NCBI GenBank assembly: GCA_943789295.1
Contig: CALSTO010000003.1
Location: 186,001 to 250,000 of the forward strand
Source: MAG-121220-bin8 sp002700465
Lineage (GTDB): Bacteria; Bacteroidota; Bacteroidia; Flavobacteriales; Flavobacteriaceae
Reading direction: 5' to 3'
DNA: 64,000 nt
Positions 47,157 through 55,810 of the stretch are shown here, in pieces (positions within the stretch are counted from its first letter, which is position 1; every line of letters begins with the position of its first letter). The notes beneath the pieces were generated by a model. That model searched no databases. It saw only the letters and a list, made by a program, of their open reading frames with translations, and was not told where the DNA came from. Both the position numbers and the translations under genes were made by a program.

Positions 47157-49895
47157 TTAATGTGCTTCAAACCAGTTCAATCCAGTTCCCATGTCTACTT
47201 TTAAAGGTATTCTTATATCATATGCATTTTCCATTTCATTTTGAATTATTTTTTTCATCTCGTTCATTTCATCTTTATGAATTTCAAAGACTAATTCATC
47301 ATGAACTTGAACTAGCATTTTAGATTTAAAATTATTTTTTTCTATTTTATTTTGAATATTAATCATTGCAAGTTTTATAATGTCTGCGGCGCTACCTTGA
47401 ACCGGAGCATTTACTGCATTTCTTTCTGAAGCTCCCCTTACAATAGGATTTCTTGAATTAATATCTTTTAAATATCTCTTTCTTCCTAAAATTGTTTCAA
47501 CATAACCATTTTCTCTAGCAAAATTTATTTGGGATGAGATATAATTTTTTAATTTAGGATATGCTTCATAATAGGATTCGATCAATTCTTTTGATTCTTT
47601 TCTTGACAAAGAAGTTTGATTACTAAGTCCAAATGCTGAAACACCATAAATAATCCCAAAATTTACAGTTTTAGCGTTACTTCTTTGTTCAGAAGATACT
47701 TCGTTTATATCAATACCAAATACTTTTGCAGCTGTTGAGCTGTGAATGTCTTGATCATTTTTAAAGGCTAAAATCATGTTAGGATCTTCACTTAAACAAG
47801 CTATAACCCGTAGTTCAATTTGTGAGTAATCAGCAGAAAGCATAGTATAATTTTCATTATTACAAATAAAAGCTTTTCTAACTTCTCTTCCTCTTGGATT
47901 TCTAATTGGAATGTTTTGTAAATTAGGGTTATTACTACTTAACCTCCCAGTTGAAGCTACAGCTTGATTAAATTCAGCATGAATTCTCAAAGTATTAGAA
48001 TTTATTTGTTTTGGAAGCGCATCTACATAGGTGTTTAATAATTTTTGTAATGATCTCCATTCGAGTACTTTTTCTACAATTAAATGTTCTGAGGAAAGTT
48101 TTGATAAAATCTCTTCACTTGTTGAAAATTGACCAGATTTTGTTTTTTTTGGTTTCTCTACAATTTTCATTTTATTAAAAAGGACTTCTCCAAGTTGTTT
48201 AGGTGAGGCTAGATTGAATTTTTCATCTGAAATTTCAAAAATTATTTTTTCAAGTTCATTAAGTTCTCTATGAAATTTTATTGAAAGCTCATTTAAAAAA
48301 GATGAGTTTAGTTTTATACCATTAATTTCCATAACAGACAATACTCTTAGTAAAGGCATTTCTATATCTTCAAAAAGATTTAGTAGTTCTCCTTTTTTTA
48401 AATCTTTTTTTAATTGGTTACTTAATTGAAAATTTAAATCTGATTTTTCCATACAAATTTGAATTTCAGATTCGTTACTTAAATCTGGAGAATAATTCAA
48501 ATATGTTTGACAAGATGTTTTAAAATCGTGATTAAGGTCAGGGTTAACCAAATAATGAGCTATTTTATTATCAAAATATTTTCCTTCAATCTTTATATCT
48601 AAATCATTTAAAAGTTTAAACTGATGCTTTAAGTCAAATCCAATAATTTTTAAATCTTCCCTCTGAAATAAATTTTTGATTTCATTTAACGTTTGAGAAT
48701 CTTTTTTTTCTAGTGTGATAAAATAACTTTTGTCTTTGTTCCAGCTAAAACTTAATCCAAAACAATTTTCTTTTTCTTTAAACTTAAATATTTCAACTGA
48801 TATAGTATCTTGTTTTCTTAAAATGGACAGGGTTAGTTTTTTTGAAAGTTTACTTTCGTTTTTTTGATAAAATTTAGATGAATTTAAAAAGGTGTTTTTT
48901 TCTTTACTTAAAGTTGTTTCTGATTGACCGGGAACACTAAATAAATCATATTGAATATCTTTCTTTTCAACTGTTAAAGGCTGTTCTTTAACTAAATCAT
49001 CCTTATCTTCTTCAATAAAAATTCTTTTAAAATTCTCTTTCATTCTGACAAACTCCAGTTCTTCAAAAATTTCATAAACGATTTTATGATTGGGATCGTC
49101 TAATTTAAAGTCGACAAAATCGTATTCAATAGGGACATCTAGCATGATAGTCGCTAACTTTTTTGAAAGAATACCTTTTTCTTTATTAAGCTCAATTTTT
49201 TCTCTTAATTTTCCTTTAATTTCAGATGTGTTTTCAAGTAATTTTTCCATTGACCCGTAGAGATTAATAAATTTTTTAGCAGTTTTTTCGCCTACACCTG
49301 GTAAACCAGGTATATTGTCAACAGAATCACCCATCATGCCCAAAAAGTCAATTACTTGTTTAGGATCTGTAACTTCAAATTTTTGTTGAACTTCTTTAAT
49401 TCCCCATATTTCAATACCATTTCCCATTCTAGCAGGTTTATACATGAAAATGTTTTCAGAAACTAGCTGAGCAAAATCTTTATCTGGTGTTACCATAAAG
49501 ACCTGGTAATTATTTTTTTCTGCATCCTTTGCAACTGTTCCGATTATATCATCTGCTTCATATCCTTTTTTTATTAAAATTGGGATTCCCATTGCTTTTA
49601 ATATACTATGAATGTAAGGAACTGCAATTTTAATTGCGTCAGGCGTTTCGTGTCTATTTGCCTTGTACTCTTCGAACATTTCAACTCTGTCACTAGACCC
49701 TCCCAAATCAAATGCAACTGCAATATTATCTGGTTTTTCCCTCTTAATTAAATCCAATATTGAATTCATAAAACCCATAATAGCACTAGTGTCCATTCCT
49801 TTAGAATTTATTCTTGGGTTTTTTATAAATGCATAATATCCTCTAAAAATTAATGCATAGGCATCAACTAAGAATAGTTTTTTTCTATTGTTCAT
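47157..49895 (-). CDS. polA: DNA polymerase I, with apparently inactive proofreading domain
   Basis: A 912-residue repair and primer-processing polymerase. The N-terminal 5'-3' exonuclease domain (about 1-290) keeps its Asp-rich sites (GYEADDIIGT, VTPDKDFAQLV, GDSVDNIPGLPGVGEKTA). The polymerase domain has motif A LSADYSQIELRVIA, motif B NAKTVNFGIIYGVSAFGL and motif C MLVQVHDELVFEIH. The middle 3'-5' exonuclease domain (about 350-505) lacks the metal-binding acidic residues: SVEIF replaces DTE, Q425 replaces the Asp of NLKYD, and K484 replaces the Asp of YAAED. Proofreading is therefore probably absent. Confidence 0.96.
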   Translation of the reverse strand: MNNRKKLFLVDAYALIFRGYYAFIKNPRINSKGMDTSAIMGFMNSILDLIKREKPDNIAVAFDLGGSSDRVEMFEEYKANRHETPDAIKIAVPYIHSILKAMGIPILIKKGYEADDIIGTVAKDAEKNNYQVFMVTPDKDFAQLVSENIFMYKPARMGNGIEIWGIKEVQQKFEVTDPKQVIDFLGMMGDSVDNIPGLPGVGEKTAKKFINLYGSMEKLLENTSEIKGKLREKIELNKEKGILSKKLATIMLDVPIEYDFVDFKLDDPNHKIVYEIFEELEFVRMKENFKRIFIEEDKDDLVKEQPLTVEKKDIQYDLFSVPGQSETTLSKEKNTFLNSSKFYQKNESKLSKKLTLSILRKQDTISVEIFKFKEKENCFGLSFSWNKDKSYFITLEKKDSQTLNEIKNLFQREDLKIIGFDLKHQFKLLNDLDIKIEGKYFDNKIAHYLVNPDLNHDFKTSCQTYLNYSPDLSNESEIQICMEKSDLNFQLSNQLKKDLKKGELLNLFEDIEMPLLRVLSVMEINGIKLNSSFLNELSIKFHRELNELEKIIFEISDEKFNLASPKQLGEVLFNKMKIVEKPKKTKSGQFSTSEEILSKLSSEHLIVEKVLEWRSLQKLLNTYVDALPKQINSNTLRIHAEFNQAVASTGRLSSNNPNLQNIPIRNPRGREVRKAFICNNENYTMLSADYSQIELRVIACLSEDPNMILAFKNDQDIHSSTAAKVFGIDINEVSSEQRSNAKTVNFGIIYGVSAFGLSNQTSLSRKESKELIESYYEAYPKLKNYISSQINFARENGYVETILGRKRYLKDINSRNPIVRGASERNAVNAPVQGSAADIIKLAMINIQNKIEKNNFKSKMLVQVHDELVFEIHKDEMNEMKKIIQNEMENAYDIRIPLKVDMGTGLNWFEAH

Positions 49896-49942
49896 ATATA
49901 TATATTATATATTTTTGACTTCTAATTTAAAAAATTATAATA

Positions 49943-51172
49943 TTGAGATGGGCATTTGTTATTGTTGTTTTTTTATTAATTGAAATATACGCTTTTCAAG
50001 CCTTTAAAACATTATCTAAAAACAATTGGATAATAAAAATTTATACAGTTATAAATGTAATTGTATTTGCTAATTTCTTTATTAGATTATTTAATATTTA
50101 TTATCAAAACTTAGATTACTCGGACATTTTTTATAATTATTTATCTGTTCCATTTGCTCTGCTATTTACTTTACTGTGTTTTAAGTTGATTATAATATCT
50201 TTTCTTTTCTTCGAAGATGTGGTTCGAGTATTTGAATCAACAATTAAATTCTTTTTTTCAAGCTCATCAGATTCTTTTTTGGTTCAACGAAGAGAGTTTT
50301 TGAGTAAACTGGCAATTTTGGTTGCTTCTATTCCAATTCCATTTGTTATTCATGGTATATTTAAGGGAAGGTACAATTATAAAGTATTCAATTATGAGTT
50401 AAAATTTGATGATCTTCCAGATGATTTTGATGGTTACCAAATAACTCATATTTCAGATATTCATAGTGGAAGTCTGGATAGTTTAGAAAGTGTAAAATAT
50501 GCTGTCGATTTAATTAATAAGCAAAAATCAAATCTTATTTTGTTTACTGGTGATATAGTAAATAATAAGGCAGATGAATTAATTAAATGGAAGACTTTAT
50601 TCTCAAAACTTGAGGCTATTGATGGTAAATATTCAGTCTTAGGGAATCATGATTATGGTGATTATGTTCAATGGAAATCTGACAAGGATAAAAAATTAAA
50701 TTTTCAACTACTTTTAGATATTCAAAAAGAAATGGGCTTTAATTTATTATTAAATCAGAATACTAAAATTTATATAAACAACAGTGCTATTTCCATTATC
50801 GGAGTAGAAAACTGGGGAAAAGGTCGATTCAAGAAAAAAGGAGACATTGATAAGGCTTGTACTGGTCTTACAAATTCTGACTTTAAAATTGTTATGAGTC
50901 ATGACCCTTCTCATTGGGACAAAGTATTGATTGATCACGAAACTCACTTTCATTTAACATTAAGTGGTCATACGCATGGAATGCAGTTTGGTATTGAAAT
51001 TCCTGGATGGATTAAATGGAGCCCTGTGAAATGGGCTTATAAATACTGGGCTGGGGTTTATAATAAAAATAAGCAATTTCTAAATGTTAACAGAGGCTTT
51101 GGCGTTTTGGGGTTCCCTGGTAGAGTAGGCGTTTATCCTGAAATATCTGTGATTAAGCTTAAAAAAGCATAG
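49943..51172 (+). CDS. membrane-anchored metallophosphoesterase
   Basis: A 409-residue protein with four N-terminal hydrophobic helices (within about residues 1-135) and a C-terminal calcineurin-like phosphoesterase domain. Metal-binding motifs are ITHISDIHSG, FTGDIVNN, LGNHDYGD, MSHDPSHW and LSGHTHGMQFG, all intact. This YkuE/YaeI-like group acts on phosphoesters such as lipid substrates, but the substrate here is unknown. The start is TTG; the nearby ATG at 49948 is out of frame. It is divergent from polA. Confidence 0.9.
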   Translation: MRWAFVIVVFLLIEIYAFQAFKTLSKNNWIIKIYTVINVIVFANFFIRLFNIYYQNLDYSDIFYNYLSVPFALLFTLLCFKLIIISFLFFEDVVRVFESTIKFFFSSSSDSFLVQRREFLSKLAILVASIPIPFVIHGIFKGRYNYKVFNYELKFDDLPDDFDGYQITHISDIHSGSLDSLESVKYAVDLINKQKSNLILFTGDIVNNKADELIKWKTLFSKLEAIDGKYSVLGNHDYGDYVQWKSDKDKKLNFQLLLDIQKEMGFNLLLNQNTKIYINNSAISIIGVENWGKGRFKKKGDIDKACTGLTNSDFKIVMSHDPSHWDKVLIDHETHFHLTLSGHTHGMQFGIEIPGWIKWSPVKWAYKYWAGVYNKNKQFLNVNRGFGVLGFPGRVGVYPEISVIKLKKA

Positions 51173-51217
51173 TTTTTTAAAAAATCCTTAATTTTATTAT
51201 AAACTCAATGTTTACTT

Positions 51218-51514
51218 ATGTCAAAATTTGGTGAACTTATAAATGTAAAAGTTCCGATACTATTAGATTTTTATGGTGATTTGGACGAATCTTCAAAAGC
51301 AATGCATTCTGTGTTAAGAGATGTTGCTGCCGCTATTGGTGATAAAGGGAAAGTAATTAAAATTAATGTGGATCAAAATAATGAACTCTCAGAAGCTCTT
51401 AGGGTAAAAGGATTACCAACATTGATGATTTATAAATCTGGAGAAATGGTTTGGAGACAAAGTGGTGAGCAAGACGCTAATACTTTGATAAATTTAATTA
51501 ATGATTTTATTTAA
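51218..51514 (+). CDS. thioredoxin-like protein lacking the CxxC active site
   Basis: A 98-residue single thioredoxin-fold domain. The start LINVKVPILLDFYGDLDESSKAM aligns with the thioredoxin region that normally holds WCGPC, but there is no Cys here; residues 21-27 are DLDESSK. The cis-Pro loop is kept (VKGLPTLMIYKSGEMVWRQSG). It cannot do dithiol chemistry and may act as a binding or scaffold protein. Similar Cys-less small proteins occur in Flavobacteriia. Its last 21 bases overlap a convergent gene. Confidence 0.88.
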   Translation: MSKFGELINVKVPILLDFYGDLDESSKAMHSVLRDVAAAIGDKGKVIKINVDQNNELSEALRVKGLPTLMIYKSGEMVWRQSGEQDANTLINLINDFI

Positions 51515-54500
51515 GCTTTCTTGAATTTGTTGTAATTCTTTAACTTCTTCTATTACATATTCCTTTTTGGCATCATATTTTTGAATTATTTCAACTAAAG
51601 ATCTCAGCTCAAAATAATCGTTTAGAATTGATTGAGAATATTCCGCTTTTTCATCACTTTGCATAGACATGATTATTGTAAGTCTTTCCTTGAACTGAGA
51701 AGATATTTTGATATATAAATCTCTGGCAAACTCATTATCGTCTGAGATAAAAAGTTGATTTAGAAACGGACTTAAAAGAGTATAGTATTCATAATCCCCG
51801 TAAAGTTCAGAAACAAACTCAGTTGAATTTATAAATTGTTTTATGGCTTTGGATTTTAAAATATTATTTTCAGATTTTAAAAGTGTTTCAAGAAGAGACC
51901 TGTATCTTTCTGTATCAGTAATAATATTCTCTGCAAAACTGTAAATTGAAAATTTTGAAGTTTTTGAATTAGATAGTTGAGAATAATAATTTAAATTTTC
52001 ATCGTATTTAACTGAGAGTTTTTCAAACAAATTATCACCTTTGTTAAACTTTTTAAGTTTATAATAAGTGGAAATATAAGGTTCTAAAAGACTATAGTAG
52101 CCAAAATAATCTATTGGCATTTTTTGAATAGACAGATCTAGAATTTCTTCTGCTTTTTGATTTTCATTATCAGATATAAGTTGTTTGGCAAGTCTGTGAA
52201 GATTCCCTCTGAAAGAAATACTGTTTTTTCTAGTTTCTGGATCGTGATAGATTTCAGAACTATCCGAGTTCCCCCATTCCCAGCTTTTCACAATATTATA
52301 CATTAATGAGGAATCTACACGCCCCATTTCGTAAGGATTATTTTTGTTAATTTCTGTTTTAATTGGGATAAGCTTATAGACAAGACCATCAAGTTGAAGA
52401 AAATTTTTCATCCATAAATATTCAGCATCATTATAACTTCCACCAGTAAAATAAATAGGTCTTTTCCAATCATTGTTTGCCAATATATCTAGCATTAATA
52501 ATTGATTTTTGTACAGACCACTAGTTGGAAGGTCGATATCTATGTAGTCTAAAATTAAATCTTCATTTTCAGCTTTAACAATACCACTTTCTAAAACATT
52601 TTTTTTGTTAACAGGGACTCTAATTTTGTTAGTTGGATAAAAGACCATATTTTGAGTAAACAACGGAATATTATTTAAATCAGCTCCATATTGAGTCAAT
52701 AGGTTTTTATATTTAGTTCGAGGGTGATCACTAGAAACCCAGTTCATAAAATCTTTAATATCCCACCTAACAGAATCTATTAAAGCCTCATATTTAATAT
52801 AATCTCTGATTCCATATGCATATTGACTGTGTTTAAGTTGAGAAGGAACTGGACTACTATTATAGGTACGTCTTTTCATTTGATCCATATACCAATCTGT
52901 TGCTATCAAACTTGTGTTAATAGTCCTTACATCAGTTCTATAATTTTCAATTTCTTGAGCGTACCATAAGGCAAAAGTATCATTGTCTCCAATTGTAAAA
53001 ATCATGGCATCTCTATCCTTGTCAATAGAATTTAAATAAGCTTTAGCTAAAGATTGGGCTGTGTACCTGTCAGATCTGTCGTGGTCATCCCAGTTTTGAT
53101 AACCCATTAAAATAGGAATACAAATTAATAATATACTTAATATAGGAACGGATATTTTTTCAGAAAGTATTTTTTTAAATGAATTTGAGATTGAATATAA
53201 ACTAAGACCAATAAAAATAGAAAAAACATAAAATGAGCCAACTAGTGCATAATCTCTTTCTCGTGGTTCAAAAACTCTTTCATTTAAATAAACTTTTAGA
53301 GCTAATCCAGTAAAAAGAAACAGTAGAATAACAATCCAAAATAGATTTTTATTTTTATTGAAAAGAAAAATAAGCCCTATTAATCCTAAGATAAGAGGAA
53401 GCATATAATAAGTGTTTCTAGCCTTATTGTTTTTAAGATCAGAAGGTAAATTACTTTGAGGTCCAAGTCTAAATTCATCTATAAAATTTATACCTGAAAT
53501 CCAGTTACCGTTCAACAAATCATATTCCCATTTAACATCATTTTGTCGACCGCTAAAATTCCACATAAAATATCTTAAATACATTGACCCAATCTGATAT
53601 TTAAATAGATATTTTAAATTATTAAATAATGATGGTTTTTCAATATCAAGATATCCTCCATACTCACTTAAAAACTTGTGATATCCTTCAGCATCTATGT
53701 CACCTTTAGCAACACTTTGATTAAATTCATTTACAAGTTTTCTAAAATTAGTTTCTGCAAGATATTCCGGCTTAATTTGAAAATCTAAAAACCCAAAATA
53801 GTTCATATAGTTTATTGCATGTTCTGAACTCCACATTCGAGGAAGAAGACCAAGATGCTTGCTATTAGAATTAATTTTCCCAGATTCCCAATCATTTACA
53901 ATTATATATTTTTTTGTCTTATTGTCTCTTTCGTATTTGGGTTTATCATCCTTATATGGGTTGGTTTCATCTTGACCTGCATAGGCGTCAGAGAACATTG
54001 GTCCGTAAAAAAGTTTTGTTTCTGGGTATTGTTCTAAGTTGTAGTAAGCAAGTAAAGCTCTAGCATCTGACGGCGAATTTTCATTAATCACAGTATTAGC
54101 ATTGGATCTAATTGGAATCATAAGCCAAGCTGAAAATCCTATAAAAATAAACATCACACAAAGCGTTAGGACATTTGTATTAACCCAATTTTTCTTTTTA
54201 GTGTAACTTAATAAAAGAGTAAATAGAGTAATTATTAAAATAGATGAAAAAATTGTTCCTGAATTAAAAGGTAGTCTAAGGCTATTCACAAAGAAAACTT
54301 CAAGGTATCCAAAGAGGCCCAAAGTTGAAGGCAAAAGGAGTTTAAAAATAAAGAGCAAAACAGTGACAGAAAGAATATTTGCAATCAAAAAGCTTTTTAA
54401 GTTAGGATTTGGATATTTTTTAAAAAAATAAATCATTCCAATTGCTGGAATAGCCAAAAGACCCATGAAGTGTACACCAAATGAAAGTCCCACAACAAAA

Positions 54501-55045
54501 GAAATTAAAATAAGCCATCTATTCCCTCTTTCGTTTTCCATATCTGCTTCCCATTTAAATCCTAGCCAAAATAGAAGAGCCATTATAAATGTAGCCATGG
54601 CATAGACTTCAGCCTCAACTGCGTTAAACCAAAAACTATCAGAAAATGTAAAGCATAGCGCTCCTATGGTTGATGAGCTTATTATTTTAATTGCATTTTC
54701 GTTAGAAATTTTGTCAGAAACGACTATAATTTTACGTCCTATTATTACTATCGTTAAATAGAGTAAATAAATGGTAAATGCACTAGCGAAGACAGACATC
54801 ATATTTACCATAAATGCAATATCCTCAGGATTCGAGGCGAATGAGGAGAAAAATGCACCAATCATTTGAAATAACGGAGCTCCTGGTGGATGTCCCACCT
54901 GTAATTTTGCTGATGTTGAGATGTATTCAGCAGCATCCCAATAACTTGCTGTAGGTTCAACCGTAAGAAAATAAGTGGCAAGTGCAATTAAAAAAACAAT
55001 TAATCCTGTTACACTATTTATTTTTTCAAATTTTCTAATATTCAT
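51494..55045 (-). CDS. DUF2723 (PMT-like) membrane protein
   Basis: A large integral membrane protein (1183 residues). The N-terminal half shows about a dozen hydrophobic helices and the conserved start ATYFLTVEPTASYWDAAEYISTSAKLQVGHPPGAPLFQMIGAFFS, with the WDxxEYI and GHPPGAP motifs of DUF2723, related to protein O-mannosyltransferases and placed among GT-C-fold enzymes. A soluble part follows (GDNDTFALWYAQEI; about 670-1183) with a helical C-terminal region. Glycosyl transfer to surface proteins or lipids is a possible role. It ends in a 21-base overlap with the thioredoxin-like gene. Confidence 0.88.
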   Translation of the reverse strand: MNIRKFEKINSVTGLIVFLIALATYFLTVEPTASYWDAAEYISTSAKLQVGHPPGAPLFQMIGAFFSSFASNPEDIAFMVNMMSVFASAFTIYLLYLTIVIIGRKIIVVSDKISNENAIKIISSSTIGALCFTFSDSFWFNAVEAEVYAMATFIMALLFWLGFKWEADMENERGNRWLILISFVVGLSFGVHFMGLLAIPAIGMIYFFKKYPNPNLKSFLIANILSVTVLLFIFKLLLPSTLGLFGYLEVFFVNSLRLPFNSGTIFSSILIITLFTLLLSYTKKKNWVNTNVLTLCVMFIFIGFSAWLMIPIRSNANTVINENSPSDARALLAYYNLEQYPETKLFYGPMFSDAYAGQDETNPYKDDKPKYERDNKTKKYIIVNDWESGKINSNSKHLGLLPRMWSSEHAINYMNYFGFLDFQIKPEYLAETNFRKLVNEFNQSVAKGDIDAEGYHKFLSEYGGYLDIEKPSLFNNLKYLFKYQIGSMYLRYFMWNFSGRQNDVKWEYDLLNGNWISGINFIDEFRLGPQSNLPSDLKNNKARNTYYMLPLILGLIGLIFLFNKNKNLFWIVILLFLFTGLALKVYLNERVFEPRERDYALVGSFYVFSIFIGLSLYSISNSFKKILSEKISVPILSILLICIPILMGYQNWDDHDRSDRYTAQSLAKAYLNSIDKDRDAMIFTIGDNDTFALWYAQEIENYRTDVRTINTSLIATDWYMDQMKRRTYNSSPVPSQLKHSQYAYGIRDYIKYEALIDSVRWDIKDFMNWVSSDHPRTKYKNLLTQYGADLNNIPLFTQNMVFYPTNKIRVPVNKKNVLESGIVKAENEDLILDYIDIDLPTSGLYKNQLLMLDILANNDWKRPIYFTGGSYNDAEYLWMKNFLQLDGLVYKLIPIKTEINKNNPYEMGRVDSSLMYNIVKSWEWGNSDSSEIYHDPETRKNSISFRGNLHRLAKQLISDNENQKAEEILDLSIQKMPIDYFGYYSLLEPYISTYYKLKKFNKGDNLFEKLSVKYDENLNYYSQLSNSKTSKFSIYSFAENIITDTERYRSLLETLLKSENNILKSKAIKQFINSTEFVSELYGDYEYYTLLSPFLNQLFISDDNEFARDLYIKISSQFKERLTIIMSMQSDEKAEYSQSILNDYFELRSLVEIIQKYDAKKEYVIEEVKELQQIQESLNKIIN

Positions 55046-55108
55046 TTATCAAATAATTGATTGACGAATTTAAACAATATTATCAATAAATATTTTAAAT
55101 ATAATTTA

Positions 55109-55139
55109 TTTGTCTAGCTGAAACTTTATATTAAATTTG
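55109..55139 (+). promoter_or_regulatory. promoter of the tRNA-Gln gene
   Basis: TTTG (55109-55112), a 19-base spacer and TAAATTTG (55132-55139) match the Bacteroidota consensus closely. Transcription would start near 55144, about 9 bases before the tRNA. Confidence 0.7.
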
Positions 55140-55152
55140 CCGTTCATTACAC

Positions 55153-55225
55153 TGGCCTATGGTGTAACTGGCAACACGTCTGGTTTTGGTCCAGAAGAGT
55201 CTAGGTTCGAGCCCTAGTAGGCCAA
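55153..55225 (+). tRNA. tRNA-Gln (anticodon TTG)
   Basis: A complete 73-base cloverleaf. The acceptor stem TGGCCTA/TAGGCCA is fully paired, the D stem is GTGT/ACAC, the anticodon stem TCTGG/CCAGA encloses the loop TTTTGGT with anticodon TTG (positions 55186-55188), and the T stem CTAGG/CCTAG holds the TTCGAGC loop. The U1-A72 first pair is typical of tRNA-Gln. No CCA is encoded. It lies between the DUF2723 gene and rimP. Confidence 0.95.
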
Positions 55226-55272
55226 CTCTAATTAATGGTGTTTAATTAAATTCTTTGTTTTATAGAATTTAG

Positions 55273-55280
55273 TATATTTG
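55273..55280 (+). promoter_or_regulatory. -7 element of the rimP-nusA-infB operon
   Basis: TATATTTG matches TAnnTTTG. A TTTG lies 15 bases further upstream, slightly closer than the usual 17-21. A start near 55285 would place the hairpin at 55301-55321 about 15 bases into the transcript. Confidence 0.5.
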
Positions 55281-55300
55281 CACTGCATTATTGAAAATTT

Positions 55301-55321
55301 GAGGGGGACAATGTCCCCCTC
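55301..55321 (+). promoter_or_regulatory. perfect hairpin across the apparent rimP start (possible attenuator)
   Basis: GAGGGGGACA-a-TGTCCCCCTC is a perfect 21-base inverted repeat in an otherwise AT-rich region; as RNA it forms a 9-bp GC-rich stem with an AAU loop, followed by CTTTATTAAAT. The ATG at 55311 lies in the loop. It resembles an intrinsic terminator or a structure that masks the start codon, and may regulate the rimP-nusA-infB operon. NusA-dependent attenuation upstream of rimP-nusA is known in Bacillus; here it is inference. Confidence 0.6.
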
Positions 55322-55808
55322 TTTATTAAATATATTTGATTTGAAAGAAATTTTAGAAAAATTATTTATTGAATTCTTTAAGGATAATAAAGAACTTTTT
55401 TTAGTGGATCTAAATGTAGATTCTTTTAAAATTGATATTAAAATTGATGGTGACAACGGAGTTAAGGTTAGTGATTGCGTTTTATTATCTAAACATATCA
55501 AAAAACATTTTGATACTGAGTTAGATGATTTTAGTTTAAACGTAAGTTCAGCGGGACTCATGTCTCCGTTAGTGACATACAGACAATTTTTAAAAAATTT
55601 AAAAAGAAAATTGAATGTATCGTTAAAAGAAGGTGATGATATAAAAGGGAGTTTAGTTAATGTAAGCGAACAGGATATCACACTTGAATGGACAGCTCGT
55701 GAGCCCAAGCCTGTTGGAAAAGGCAAAGTAACTGTGAAAAAAAATAAATTAATTGCTTTTGACCAAATTAAAAAAGCAAATTTAGTTGTAGAATTTAATA
55801 AAATATAA
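55311..55808 (+). CDS. rimP: ribosome maturation factor RimP
   Basis: Needed for 30S subunit maturation. The first domain contains ELFLVDLNVDSFKIDIKIDGDNGVKVSDCVLLSKHI and LNVSSAGLMSPLVTYRQF, the second GSLVNVSEQDITLEWTAREPKPVGKGK, all characteristic. From ATG 55311 it has 165 residues. That ATG lies inside the hairpin at 55301-55321; the TTG at 55341 (MKEILEKLF) would give 155 residues, nearer to the usual flavobacterial length, and a TTG at 55278 is less likely. The start is therefore uncertain. It is followed two bases later by nusA. Confidence 0.93.
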   Translation: MSPSLLNIFDLKEILEKLFIEFFKDNKELFLVDLNVDSFKIDIKIDGDNGVKVSDCVLLSKHIKKHFDTELDDFSLNVSSAGLMSPLVTYRQFLKNLKRKLNVSLKEGDDIKGSLVNVSEQDITLEWTAREPKPVGKGKVTVKKNKLIAFDQIKKANLVVEFNKI

Positions 55809-55810
55809 GC

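Noticed and set aside
47099..47323. Plus-strand reading frame over the polA/rplM junction
   Set aside because: It overlaps the polA coding end and rplM promoter, and its residues look like an antisense translation of a coding region.
49896..49915. TATATA run between polA and the phosphoesterase gene, possibly a microsatellite or origin-like sequence
   Set aside because: It is short, with no DnaA-box cluster and no replication genes near; simple AT-rich promoter region is enough.
55232..55726. 164-residue minus-strand reading frame opposite rimP
   Set aside because: The plus-strand frame encodes clear RimP motifs and is followed directly by nusA; the minus frame is low-complexity Ser/Leu/Phe typical of antisense.
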